From: Williamsia muralis NBRC 105860
GTDB lineage: Bacteria; Actinomycetota; Actinomycetes; Mycobacteriales; Mycobacteriaceae
Length of the DNA stretch: 64,000 bases
Reading direction: 5' to 3'
Assembly: GCF_001598915.1 (NCBI RefSeq)
Contig: NZ_BDAP01000003.1
Coordinates: 62,001-126,000 of the forward strand
The stretch's first letter is position 1. Every line of letters begins with the position of its first letter. Below the pieces are notes generated by a model. It was given only the letters and a program-made list of their open reading frames with translations. It was not told where the DNA came from and did not search any database. A program made the translations under genes and the position numbers. Below are positions 49,803 through 58,476 of this stretch, in pieces.

Positions 49803-51235
49803 CCTGTCACCTGACGAACACCTGGGCTGGGTGCGTAGTCGCCCTCGGAGATGATCGTCTTGAAGATCTGCCGTACCCGGTCCACATAGATGTCCACCGA
49901 TGCCCGGGCCTGCGCGGTGTCAGGGAACAGCAGGCTCATGGATGTCTCATCGGCGAATCGATTGACCCACGTGTACACCTCGTCCGATGTACCGCGGTTA
50001 CCGTAGAACCTCGCGTTGATGGACTCGAACTCGGAGACGCCCGGTAGTCGACGTGCGTCCATGATCGAGACCATCGGCACCGACCATCCGGGTTCGGTCC
50101 TGACGCCGAGGTCGGGTTCATCGGAGACGAGTTCGAGCACCCGGTGGAACGAGACGTCGGACAGTTTGCGTCCGGCCAGGTAGGCAACCTGTGCTTGGCG
50201 AACCAGGGTTTTGAACGTCGACGACTCATCGATGTCGATCGGCACGGGAATCAGACTGGTGAACCAGCCGACCGCGCTGAACTCCGCAGGAGTCGTCCGT
50301 GTGCTCTTGGGCGTGATCGCCAGATAACGACCATCGCCTGTGAACTCGTGCGCAGCGAGGCCGGCGACGGTGAGTACCGCCGCGATGAACCCTGCGCGGC
50401 TGTCCCGGCAGATCCGGACCAGTGTCTTCGCGTCCTGTTCGTCGAACAATGTGACCGTCAGGTGTGCGCTCCGCGCGTTTTCTGTACTTTCCTGGCCGAG
50501 GTCCAGCGGAAAGGTCGGGAGGCGGCCACCATTGGCCTGGACGAGTTCGATCCATCGCTGCACAGGCGAGGAGTCCAGCGACAGCTGAGCCGATGCTGTT
50601 CGTTCCCGATGGCAGTAATCGATGTAGCTGCCGGGCGGAGCGAGATCGTTGTCGCGGCCGAGCCGCGCATTGTCATAGAGGGCAATGGCGTCGACAAGTG
50701 AAATCGCCTGTGAAATCGGGTCGGAGTGCAGGTGGTCGATGGCGGCATACATGGTGAACCCGCAGTCGTGTTCGATGGTGCCGAATGTGAAGCAATCCCA
50801 CTCGAATGGGCCCGGCGTCTCACGTTGTACCAGTTCCCTTATCTCGTCAGGGTCCCCGATGACATCGTGGTGATGCGGAATGAAATCGATTGTCGTGGGA
50901 TCGATGACCCGGCGGACGACGGAGTCATCGGGTTCGATGGAGAACCAACTGAGGTGAGTGTCGTGCCGCCGGAGAAAAGCGTTGACGGCGGTGGTCATGG
51001 CGGCGTGATCAAGCGTGTGATCTTGATCGAAGGTGCCGACATACAGCCGCGACGACCTGATCTGCGAGTTCTGCCGACAAGCTGCAGTCCGCAGATACTC
51101 TTCCTGTTGGTGTGAGGGTGGCGTGGGGTGGATGGGCGCCTGCTGTGCCTGTGTGATCGATGCCAGTGACGCCGACCAAATGGTCACTCTGCCAGCGGGT
51201 GGCTTCCAATCATCGATGAGACCGAAATTGACCAT
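49799..51235 (-). CDS. PapA-like acyltransferase (condensation-domain protein), copy 2
   Basis: About 478 residues, colinear with copy 1 from MVNFGLIDDWKPPAGRVTIW onward, including LRRHDTHLSWFS and STRTTPAEFSAVGWFTSL. The catalytic motif reads HLHSDP (His168, Asp172, but Pro in place of Gly173). His and Asp are the essential pair in PapA-type enzymes, so activity is still possible but altered acceptor or donor preference is likely. The ATG at 51235 aligns with copy 1. Coupled to MFS copy 2 downstream. Confidence 0.85.
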   Translation of the reverse strand: MVNFGLIDDWKPPAGRVTIWSASLASITQAQQAPIHPTPPSHQQEEYLRTAACRQNSQIRSSRLYVGTFDQDHTLDHAAMTTAVNAFLRRHDTHLSWFSIEPDDSVVRRVIDPTTIDFIPHHHDVIGDPDEIRELVQRETPGPFEWDCFTFGTIEHDCGFTMYAAIDHLHSDPISQAISLVDAIALYDNARLGRDNDLAPPGSYIDYCHRERTASAQLSLDSSPVQRWIELVQANGGRLPTFPLDLGQESTENARSAHLTVTLFDEQDAKTLVRICRDSRAGFIAAVLTVAGLAAHEFTGDGRYLAITPKSTRTTPAEFSAVGWFTSLIPVPIDIDESSTFKTLVRQAQVAYLAGRKLSDVSFHRVLELVSDEPDLGVRTEPGWSVPMVSIMDARRLPGVSEFESINARFYGNRGTSDEVYTWVNRFADETSMSLLFPDTAQARASVDIYVDRVRQIFKTIISEGDYAPSPGVRQVTG

Positions 51236-51696
51236 GTCATCTCCTGGACGTCCTGGGCCGAAAACGCGGAGGCAGTCAAAAGGCGCCGACAAATCATGCC
51301 GACTGTAGTGCTGCGTTTTTGGCTCGAGACGTCGTATTGTCCGTAATGTCTACGCCCCCGAAGACAATTCGATGTCATTGTGCTCTGAGTGCCTAACAGC
51401 GACGCGGCTCTCGTCGATGACGGTACAGATTCCCTGGTGGTCGGGCAACCGGAATGCTCAGAAACTATTGCGTGTGAACGATCCTTTTCATACAGATGCA
51501 TTTTCCAAAAGTGCGGATCTGTTCGCAATTGAACCCGTTGGGAATGTCAGGTCCGCTGCCATTCGGTCGATATTCACGATGCGTAATTGCCTATTGCATT
51601 CATGGTTTGTCCACAGTGTGTGGTTTGTGCACAGGGTGGTGGTGGTCGGCGTGTTGTGGGGTCTGTGGGTGGGTGTTGGTTTGGGATGTTTTCGGT
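51236..51696. other. 461-bp intergenic region between papA-like copy 2 and yraN
   Basis: The left part (51236-51600) is of lower GC than its surroundings and presumably holds the promoter of the minus-strand papA/MFS pair; no gene is supported. From about 51601 the composition becomes strongly G and T rich on the plus strand and continues so into yraN and comM. Confidence 0.5.
51607..51633 (+). promoter_or_regulatory. two DnaA-box-like sequences
   Basis: ttgtccaca (51607-51615) equals the actinobacterial DnaA box consensus and ttgtgcaca (51625-51633) differs at one base. They are in the same orientation with 18 bp between starts, 64 bp before the yraN ATG. This is not an origin context; a titration or regulatory site, or chance in a G/T-rich block, are alternatives. 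Confidence 0.35.
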
Positions 51697-52077
51697 ATGG
51701 ATCAGTCAGGTGGGGGTGTGCGTCGTTCGCGGCGTGAGGTGGGTCAGTTGGGGGAGGACGCCGCGGCGGAGTATCTCGTGGGTTTGGGGTGGGTCCTGGT
51801 GCAGCGGAATTGGCGTTGTCGTTATGGGGAGTTGGATGTGATCGCGGTTGATGGTGATGCGTTGGTGGTGGTGGAGGTCAAGACGCGGACCGGGTCGTTG
51901 TACGGCGATGTGGCGGAGGCGGTGACGGTGGCCAAGTATCAGCGGATGCGCCGGTTGGCTGGGGTGTGGCTGCGTGAGCAGGGGCGGCGTTGGCCGGTGG
52001 TGCGTTTTGATGTGGTTGCTGTGCAACTCGATTCGAAGGACTGTGTGTCGATTTCGCATTTGCGTGGGGTGTTCTGA
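51697..52077 (+). CDS. YraN/UPF0102 family nuclease-like protein
   Basis: About 126 residues with the PD-(D/E)xK-like pattern RRGEVGQLGEDAAAEYL-type start (here REVGQLGEDAAAEYLVGLG), RCRYGELDVIAVDGDALVVV and EVKTR. The family is related to Holliday junction resolvases, role unproven. I chose ATG 51697. The codons favour third-position T and G in contrast to nearly all other genes here, a trait shared with the first part of comM. Backbone neighbour Rv2898c-Rv2897c in M. tuberculosis. Confidence 0.88.
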   Translation: MDQSGGGVRRSRREVGQLGEDAAAEYLVGLGWVLVQRNWRCRYGELDVIAVDGDALVVVEVKTRTGSLYGDVAEAVTVAKYQRMRRLAGVWLREQGRRWPVVRFDVVAVQLDSKDCVSISHLRGVF

Positions 52078-52078
52078 G

Positions 52079-53626
52079 GTGAAGTTGGGGCGGGTGCGGT
52101 CGGTGGCGATCAATGGTGTCGAGGGTGTGGTGGTGGAGATCGAGGCGTCGATCGGTCAGGGTCTGCCGGGTGTGCATCTGGTGGGGCTGGGGGATGCGGC
52201 GTTGAAGGAGGCAAAAGATCGCGTGCGTGCGGCGATCACCAACACTGCCGCGGCGAGTAAGGGTGGGGACGAGGGCGCTGTTGCGAAGTGGCCGGAGGGT
52301 CGTATCACGTTGGCGTTGTCGCCTGCGACGTTGCCCAAGTCGGGGTCGATGTACGACTTGGCGTTGGCTTTGGCGGTGCTGGCGGCGGGGAATGATTATG
52401 CGCCTGCGTATTTGGAGAAGTCTGTGTTCTTGGGTGAGTTGGCGCTCGACGGGCGGGTTCGGCCGGTGCGTGGGGTGTTGCCTGCGGTGGTGGCGGCTCG
52501 GCAGGCGGGTTTCACTCATGCGGTTGTGCCGTTGGGCAATGTTGCCGAGGCGGGGTTGGTGTCGGGGATCGAGGTGGGTGGGGCGAGTCATCTGCGGGAG
52601 GTGCTTGCCTGGCTCAAGGGATCGTTTGTGCTGGACACGGTGGGTCCGCGGGAGCCGGTCCGGTCGGTGGTGGCGGGGCCGGATCTGTGTGATGTGGTGG
52701 GTCAGGATGAGGCGCGGTATGCGATGGAGGTTGCTGCTGCGGGGGCGCATCATCTGTTGTTGACGGGGCCGCCGGGGATTGGGAAGACGATGCTGGCGCG
52801 GCGGTTGCCGGGGATCTTGCCGCCGTTGAACGAAGCTGAGGCGTTGGAGGTCACGGCGATTCATTCGATTGCCGGTGGGTTGCCGGCTGATCATCCGTTG
52901 ATTCGTGATGCGCCGTTCATCGCTCCGCATCACTCGACGACGGTGACTGCGATGATCGGCGGTGGTACGGGGATGGCCAAACCCGGTGCGGTGTCGCGGG
53001 CGCACCGCGGCGTCCTGTTCCTCGACGAGTGCGCAGAGCTTGGTGTCAAGGTGCTCGAGACGCTGCGAACTCCGTTGGAGGACGGCGAAGTTCGAGTGGC
53101 ACGACGCGACGGGGTCGCTCGATTCCCTGCTCGCTTCCAGCTGATCCTGGCGGCCAACCCATGCCCGTGCGCTCCGGCGAACGACGTGGATTGTGTGTGC
53201 TCACCTACTGCACGTCGTCGCTATCTCGGCAAGCTGTCTGGGCCACTCATGGATCGGGTGGACATCCGGGTTCGGATGGATCCTCCCGGGACAGCGGCGC
53301 TGGCGGGCGGGCCCGCGGAATCGAGTGCTGTTGTCCGCGAGCGTGTGATGGCGGCGCGGGCCGCTGCTCGCGAACGCTGGCTGGCCCACGGGTGGCAGAC
53401 GAATGCCGAGGTGCCGGGTTCGGTACTGCGGCGGGGCGATTTTCGCTTGCCGGGTTCGGTGGTCAGGCCGATCGAACTGTTTCTGCGAGACGGGCGGGTG
53501 ACGGCACGCGGAGCCGACCGGGCACTTCGCCTGGCGTGGACGCTCGCCGATCTCTCCGGAGCTGACCAGCCGACCGAAAACCATGTGGCGCAGGCATTGA
53601 TGTTCCGCGACCGCGGATACAACTGA
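52079..53626 (+). CDS. comM: ComM-like Mg-chelatase-family AAA+ ATPase
   Basis: About 515 residues from GTG 52079. An N-terminal Lon-like domain (GVEGVVVEIEASIGQGLPG) precedes a Mg-chelatase-type ATPase with Walker A GPPGIGKTMLARRLPG, Walker B VLFLDECAEL, ILAANPCPCA and the C-terminal lid (LPGSVVRPIELFL). ComM is a branch-migration helicase that helps integrate transformed DNA in other bacteria. Codon usage changes abruptly at about 52,970: before it codons end mainly in T or G, after it in C or G like neighbouring genes. dprA follows 9 bp later. Confidence 0.93.
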   Translation: MKLGRVRSVAINGVEGVVVEIEASIGQGLPGVHLVGLGDAALKEAKDRVRAAITNTAAASKGGDEGAVAKWPEGRITLALSPATLPKSGSMYDLALALAVLAAGNDYAPAYLEKSVFLGELALDGRVRPVRGVLPAVVAARQAGFTHAVVPLGNVAEAGLVSGIEVGGASHLREVLAWLKGSFVLDTVGPREPVRSVVAGPDLCDVVGQDEARYAMEVAAAGAHHLLLTGPPGIGKTMLARRLPGILPPLNEAEALEVTAIHSIAGGLPADHPLIRDAPFIAPHHSTTVTAMIGGGTGMAKPGAVSRAHRGVLFLDECAELGVKVLETLRTPLEDGEVRVARRDGVARFPARFQLILAANPCPCAPANDVDCVCSPTARRRYLGKLSGPLMDRVDIRVRMDPPGTAALAGGPAESSAVVRERVMAARAAARERWLAHGWQTNAEVPGSVLRRGDFRLPGSVVRPIELFLRDGRVTARGADRALRLAWTLADLSGADQPTENHVAQALMFRDRGYN

Positions 53627-53635
53627 GGGGACAAC

Positions 53636-54775
53636 ATGCTCGACGACAACACACGACTCGACTGGGCATACCTCGCCGGGGTGGCCGAGCCACCGAACGC
53701 CGCTCTGCACAAGCTGATTGCGGAGGTGGGCGTGACCGAGGCGGCGCGCGCGGTGTCACGGCAGTCGGTGCCGCCCGGCCACGAAGAAGTGCTGCGGGCG
53801 ACGGCGGCTCGCCACCAGGTCAACACCGCCGAGGAAGACCTGTCCGCGATCGCCCGACTCGGTGGCAGGCTCGTGACCCCAGCCGACGACGAGTGGCCCG
53901 GCTGGCAGCTTCTCGCGCTGGGCCGGGCGGACACCGCGGCCAAAGGCGGTGAGCCCTTGGCGCTGTGGGCCCGTGGCCCGGCAAGGCTCGACGCCGCCGT
54001 CGACCGCTCGGTGGCGTTGGTCGGTTCGCGGGCGGCGTCAGGCTATGGCGAGCACGTCACGTCGTCACTCACCGGCGGTCTCGTCGGCGAACGGTGGTCG
54101 GTGATCTCCGGAGGTGCCTACGGCATCGATGGCGTGGCGCACCGGTGTGCGTTGGCCGCGGACGGGACCACGGTGGCCGTGCTCGCATGCGGACTCGACC
54201 GTGACTACCCGGCCGGTCACGCCAGGTTGATCGCCGAGATCGCTCGCACCGGAGTGGTGGTCAGCGAATACCGCCCGGGCACATCGGCGGCCAAGCATCG
54301 CTTCTTGACCCGGAACCGTCTGGTGGCGGCACTGTCGCGGGCCGTCGTCGTGGTGGAGGCAGGCGGGCGCAGCGGCGCGGCCAACACAGCCGCGTGGACT
54401 CGGAAGCTGGGGCTGCCTCTCGGTGCGGTGCCAGGACCGGTCACATCGGCGACTTCCATCGGATGCCACCGGATGATTGCCGACGGTGTGGCGCAACTGG
54501 TGACCAGTTCAGGCGACATCATCAGGCTGGCCGAGCCCGACGGTGTGACGGGTTCGGAAGCCCGCGCGTCGTCAGTGCGACCGACCGACGGCCTCGACGA
54601 AACCCAGCAACGAACCTACGACGCGGTGCCGGCGCGTGGATCACTGACCATCGGCGAAATTGCTTTTACCAGTGGACTCGACGTCCGCCAAGTGCGCTCT
54701 GCGCTGGCCGTCCTGGAAACGCGAGGCCTGCTGAGCACCAACGGATCCGGGTGGAGACTGGCCGGATCGCGGTGA
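53636..54775 (+). CDS. dprA: DNA-processing protein DprA
   Basis: DprA loads RecA on incoming single-stranded DNA. About 379 residues: N-terminal helical part (LDWAYLAGVAEPPNAALHKL), the Rossmann-like core with SVALVGSRAASGYGE, VISGGAYGIDGVAHR and FLTRNRLVAALSRAVVVVEAG, and a C-terminal winged-helix (TIGEIAFTSGLDVRQV). Together with comM it forms the recombination pair of the backbone. The stop lies 5 bp from the convergent SDR gene. Confidence 0.94.
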   Translation: MLDDNTRLDWAYLAGVAEPPNAALHKLIAEVGVTEAARAVSRQSVPPGHEEVLRATAARHQVNTAEEDLSAIARLGGRLVTPADDEWPGWQLLALGRADTAAKGGEPLALWARGPARLDAAVDRSVALVGSRAASGYGEHVTSSLTGGLVGERWSVISGGAYGIDGVAHRCALAADGTTVAVLACGLDRDYPAGHARLIAEIARTGVVVSEYRPGTSAAKHRFLTRNRLVAALSRAVVVVEAGGRSGAANTAAWTRKLGLPLGAVPGPVTSATSIGCHRMIADGVAQLVTSSGDIIRLAEPDGVTGSEARASSVRPTDGLDETQQRTYDAVPARGSLTIGEIAFTSGLDVRQVRSALAVLETRGLLSTNGSGWRLAGSR

Positions 54776-54780
54776 GTACC

Positions 54781-55620
54781 TCAGGGCCGCCGGGGAACGC
54801 CGATGACGGTTCGTAGGAGCAGATCGGCGACCGCGGTCGGTAGAGCCCCCACCATTGTCGCCTGAACCTTGTTCGCAGCGCCGACCACATAACGGGCCCG
54901 CGGCCGCCGCGCCGTCAAGGCGGATTCGATGGTGGCGGCAACAGCGTCTGCAGGAACCGCCACCTTCTGCGAGAGGGGAATCGACTTGCGGTATCCGGCA
55001 ATGTGTTTGGCGTAGAGAGCACGGTGTTCGCGCGACATGTCACTCACCAGGTCTTCGAGAGTGGATTCGGCGTCGCGCCAGATGTCGGTGTCGGTCTGGC
55101 CTGGTTCGATCAGCACGACGGGGATCTTCCACGGCCGCACTTCCATTCGCAGCGCGTCGGCCATACCCTCGAGAGCGAACTTCGACGCGTTGTAGGCACC
55201 CGTCATCGGGGTGGCGATCCGGCCGCTGACCGACGACACGAACAGCACTCGTCCACGGGAGGCCCGGAGCCGGGGCAGCAACGCGCGGGTGACGGCATGC
55301 TGGCCGATGACGTTGACATCGAGTTGGTGTCGGAGCTGTTCGGGTGAGACGGCTTCCACCGGACCGCCGACGACGATGCCGGCATTGTTGACAACCGCGT
55401 CCAGCTCGGCAGGCAACACGCGGTCCAGGTCTGCCACGTGGTCGGCGTCGGTGATGTCGAGGACGACGGGTGTGATCAGTCCGGGTGCCAATGCGCGTAA
55501 TTCGGCGCCGGCGGCGTCGTCACGCACTCCCGCGAATACGTTCCAGCCCGCATTCGCGAGGCGCTGCGTGGTCGCGCGTCCGATACCGCGGGAGGCGCCG
55601 GTGATCAATATGGTGGGCAT
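54781..55620 (-). CDS. short-chain dehydrogenase/reductase
   Basis: About 279 residues. The cofactor motif TILITGASRGIGRATTQRL at the N-terminus, NNAGIVVGG, and the active-site YNASKFALEGMADALR (YxxxK) with upstream serine in FVSSVSGRIATP are all present. Gly-rich motif without a basic residue directly after suggests no firm NAD/NADP choice. The ATG at 55620 begins exactly at the Rossmann strand. Substrate unknown; it is not found at this point of the M. tuberculosis order, so it is a local insertion between dprA and the viuB-like gene. Confidence 0.9.
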   Translation of the reverse strand: MPTILITGASRGIGRATTQRLANAGWNVFAGVRDDAAGAELRALAPGLITPVVLDITDADHVADLDRVLPAELDAVVNNAGIVVGGPVEAVSPEQLRHQLDVNVIGQHAVTRALLPRLRASRGRVLFVSSVSGRIATPMTGAYNASKFALEGMADALRMEVRPWKIPVVLIEPGQTDTDIWRDAESTLEDLVSDMSREHRALYAKHIAGYRKSIPLSQKVAVPADAVAATIESALTARRPRARYVVGAANKVQATMVGALPTAVADLLLRTVIGVPRRP

Positions 55621-55706
55621 GGCAGCGACGGTATATCGGATCGGCCAACTTAGGGTCACCTACCTTTCCGGTACCGTTGGTTCGAATGCGATGAGAGGAC
55701 CAACGC

Positions 55707-56555
55707 GTGGCCAAGAAGCTCAACACCATGACGGTGCAACGGACCGAACAGCTCACCCCCCACATGGTGAGGGTGTATCTCGGCGGTCCCGGGTTCGACG
55801 AGTTCACACCTGTGGACGACACCGACATGTACGTCAAGATCCTGTTCCCGCCCGAGGGCGTCCGGTATCCCGAACCGTTCGACCTCGAGCGGATCCGGGA
55901 GGAGTTCGAGCCAGGTCAACAACCGGTCCTGCGGACGTACACGGTGCGAAGGGTCGACACGGTGGCCCGCGAAGTGGCGATCGATTTCGTGGTGCACGGC
56001 ACCGAAGGGCTCGCGGGGGCATGGGCGGCATCCACACAGCCAGGCGATGTGGTGCGGTTCTTGGGCCCTGGCAGTGGATACCGCCCCAGAACCGACGTCG
56101 ACTGGCATCTGCTCGCTTCTGATGAAGCAGGATTGCCGGCGCTTGCCGCAGCCCTGGAATCGATGCCCGATGGCGCGGTCGTGAAGGCCTTCATCGAGGT
56201 CGCCGGGCCGGACGATCACGTCGACATCGCAGCCCCCGACACCGCGGAGATCACCTGGTTGCACCGGGGTGGTTCGTCGGATGAGGTGGGGGACGACAAA
56301 GCCGGCGCCAACGCTCCCATCGTCGCGGCCGTCAAACAGGCAGAGTGGCTGCCGGGCACGGTTCAGGTCTTCATCCACGGCGAAGCAGAGGCGGTCATGC
56401 ACAATCTGCGCGCCTATGTCAGGAAAGAGCGCGGCGTCCCGGCATCGCACGCTTCCATCTCGGGGTACTGGCGTCGTGGACGGACAGAAGAGGGTTTCCG
56501 GCAATGGAAAGCCGAACTCAAAAAGAAGGAAGAGGCCGCCGGCAGCGCAGTCTGA
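55707..56555 (+). CDS. viuB: siderophore-interacting FAD reductase (ViuB type)
   Basis: About 282 residues from GTG 55707. The flavin-binding segment RTYTVRR (RxYTxR) and VDFVVHGTEGLAGAWAAS, with LLASDEAGLPALAAALE for NAD(P) binding and FIHGEAEAVMHNLRAYVR plus ISGYWRRGRTEEGFRQW at the end, define the siderophore-interacting protein family. Such proteins reduce ferric siderophores in the cytoplasm to release iron. The homologue Rv2895c lies between dprA and xerC in M. tuberculosis. Confidence 0.92.
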   Translation: MAKKLNTMTVQRTEQLTPHMVRVYLGGPGFDEFTPVDDTDMYVKILFPPEGVRYPEPFDLERIREEFEPGQQPVLRTYTVRRVDTVAREVAIDFVVHGTEGLAGAWAASTQPGDVVRFLGPGSGYRPRTDVDWHLLASDEAGLPALAAALESMPDGAVVKAFIEVAGPDDHVDIAAPDTAEITWLHRGGSSDEVGDDKAGANAPIVAAVKQAEWLPGTVQVFIHGEAEAVMHNLRAYVRKERGVPASHASISGYWRRGRTEEGFRQWKAELKKKEEAAGSAV

Positions 56556-56608
56556 CCCGTTGATGCCCGCGCACGGGTGCGATCGGGACACAAAAGCTGC
56601 ACGGTCGG

Positions 56609-57568
56609 GTGTGGCGTCTTGCAGTAGAGGTCCGAGATCGCTTGGCTGAGTCGGTGAGTGCCGCGATCATCGACGAGTACGAGAGCTATCTGCGCCTCGA
56701 ATGCGGGCACAGCGACCACACCGTGCGCGCCTACCTCGGTGACATCCGGTCGCTGATCAGTTTCGCGGGTGCCCGCGGCATCGCTCCGACGGCAATCGAT
56801 CTGGGCCTGCTGCGTGCCTGGCTCGCGGCACACAGCAAGGCGGGGGCAGCCCGCACCACCATCGCGCGCCAGGCTTCGTCGGCAAAACGCTTCACGGCCT
56901 GGGCAACCCGCGAAGGCATCCTTGCCGCAGATCCGGGCACCCGACTCCAGGCCCCCCGGGCTCATCGCACCCTTCCGGGGGTGTTGAGCGCGGAGCAGGC
57001 GGAAGCGGCCATGCAACCGGCGCGCGCCGAAGATCCGCAGAACCCGTCCGACCCGGCTGACCCCATCGGCCAGCGGAACCGACTGATCGTCGAATTGTTG
57101 TACGCCACAGGCATTCGGGTGGGGGAGCTGTGCGGCCTGGATATCGGGGACGTCGACACGGGACGCAACGTCGTCAGGGTCATCGGTAAGGGCAACAAGG
57201 AACGGACGGTGCCGTTCGGCGCCCCCGCAGCCGCCGCGTTGGACACGTGGCTGAGATCAGGGCGGCCGGCGCTGGCGAAACCCAAGGCGGGCAACGCATT
57301 GCTCGTCGGGGCCAAGGGCGGACGACTTGATCAGCGGATGGCCCGCACGGTGGTCCACCAGATACTGCGGAGTCTGCCCGACACCCCTGACCTCGGCCCT
57401 CACGGATTGCGCCACAGTGCGGCAACCCATCTCCTCGAAGGAGGCGCCGACCTTCGCGTGGTGCAGGAACTGCTGGGCCACGCGAGTCTTGCGACAACGC
57501 AGCTGTACACGCACGTCAGTGTCGAACGTCTTCGTAAGGTCCACGATCAGGCGCACCCCAGGGCTTGA
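56609..57568 (+). CDS. xerC: tyrosine recombinase XerC
   Basis: XerC with XerD resolves chromosome dimers at dif. About 319 residues at most. The N-terminal SAM-like domain ([20 protein letters not shown]) precedes the catalytic domain: Arg in [11 protein letters not shown], Lys in [12 protein letters not shown], HxxR in [17 protein letters not shown], then [14 protein letters not shown] with the second His and Tyr nucleophile. Starts at GTG 56609 or at GTG 56654; the latter gives a more typical N-terminus. Its place before rpsB matches the backbone, arguing against a phage integrase. Confidence 0.92.
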   Translation: MWRLAVEVRDRLAESVSAAIIDEYESYLRLECGHSDHTVRAYLGDIRSLISFAGARGIAPTAIDLGLLRAWLAAHSKAGAARTTIARQASSAKRFTAWATREGILAADPGTRLQAPRAHRTLPGVLSAEQAEAAMQPARAEDPQNPSDPADPIGQRNRLIVELLYATGIRVGELCGLDIGDVDTGRNVVRVIGKGNKERTVPFGAPAAAALDTWLRSGRPALAKPKAGNALLVGAKGGRLDQRMARTVVHQILRSLPDTPDLGPHGLRHSAATHLLEGGADLRVVQELLGHASLATTQLYTHVSVERLRKVHDQAHPRA

Positions 57569-57580
57569 GGGCCGCCCGCC

Positions 57581-58135
57581 TCACGCGTCGCCTGTCTCGA
57601 GGGGCTTCAGGCGCACCCGCACAACGCCGAGCAAGGCCAGCGGATCGAGGTATGTTGCCGACGCTCCGGCTCTGCGACGGGCGCCCCAATGCAGGCACGG
57701 GCGAGCGCAGCCCTCATGGCCGGGCTCGAGCACACCGATCGGCGAGCCGCGGGCCACCGGCATACCGGCGCGCACCGAGGACTTCACCGGTTCGTACGTG
57801 GTCAACAAACCGTCCGGGTGCCGGATCGACACCACCGGCTTTCCCGCGACGGGACCCGCGAAATGCACCACCCCGTCGCCTGCCGAATAGACGGTGGCGC
57901 CTGCCGCCGCGGCAAGGTCGACACCGCGGTGACCGGGCAGCCAGCGCTGCGTGGGCGGCTCGAAGGTGCGTAGCACTTGTGGGGTCGGAATCAGCGGCCA
58001 GGTGAACCCGCGCGACGGAGCCGAGGCGGGTGCGGCGCGTGCTGTCGGCTGCGACTGCAGCGCGAGCAGTGGTACGGCGGCCATGATCACGCCCAACAGC
58101 GCTGCCGCGCGGCACAGTGCCCACCAGAAAGCCAT
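57581..58135 (-). CDS. secreted M23-family peptidase-like protein
   Basis: About 184 residues with a signal-type N-terminus (AALLGVIMAAVPLLALQSQP) and a LytM/M23 domain. The first zinc motif is GHRGVDLAAAAGA (HxxxD); the second, normally HxH, reads CLHWGARR, so one expected histidine is replaced by cysteine. Other mycobacterial homologues in this position have a similar CLHWG, as far as I recall. It may be a regulator of amidases or a weak peptidase. It is convergent with xerC. Confidence 0.8.
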   Translation of the reverse strand: MAFWWALCRAAALLGVIMAAVPLLALQSQPTARAAPASAPSRGFTWPLIPTPQVLRTFEPPTQRWLPGHRGVDLAAAAGATVYSAGDGVVHFAGPVAGKPVVSIRHPDGLLTTYEPVKSSVRAGMPVARGSPIGVLEPGHEGCARPCLHWGARRRAGASATYLDPLALLGVVRVRLKPLETGDA

Positions 58136-58476
58136 GGATCCGAGCCTGCTGGATGTGTCAGCCGATCGCGCGATGACCTGCGAAGATGTGCATGAAGGAT
58201 CTTTCTGTCCACAACGCTCGCCGAGGCCTTGACATCGGGCCCGCTTGGGTACGGGAAGCGATTTCGTGTCGGGCCCTCACGCGCGTAGACTCATGTGGCG
58301 CTCTCGCTGCGGCGGGAGTGACTTCGCGCGTCTGCAGTCGGCCAGCGTCATGCCGGCCGAGACAGCGTGTGGGCAGTCCTCGTCGGTGATCGTTCTTCAC
58401 CGGGGGTTCCACACGTGCCAGGCGCCAGGGCCGACGACCAACCGGGCGCCGGCATGAACTGCAATGAAAGTGAATT
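58136..58476 (+). promoter_or_regulatory. 341-bp rpsB upstream region
   Basis: No gene is supported. A -10-like tagact lies at 58286-58291, giving a leader of about 180 nt before rpsB; the -35 (ttcgtg near 58263) is weak. Ribosomal protein S2 leaders often carry autoregulatory RNA structure, but I could not define a fold by eye. The region is also the 5' side of the divergent M23 gene. Confidence 0.3.

Noticed and set aside
51878-53005. 375-codon minus-strand frame opposite comM, rich in Arg/His/Pro
   Set aside because: Composition is the mirror of the unusual codon block; comM is clearly the real gene.
56609-57568. Phage integrase marking an integrated element
   Set aside because: Motifs and position between viuB and rpsB match the housekeeping XerC; no att repeats or phage genes are seen.
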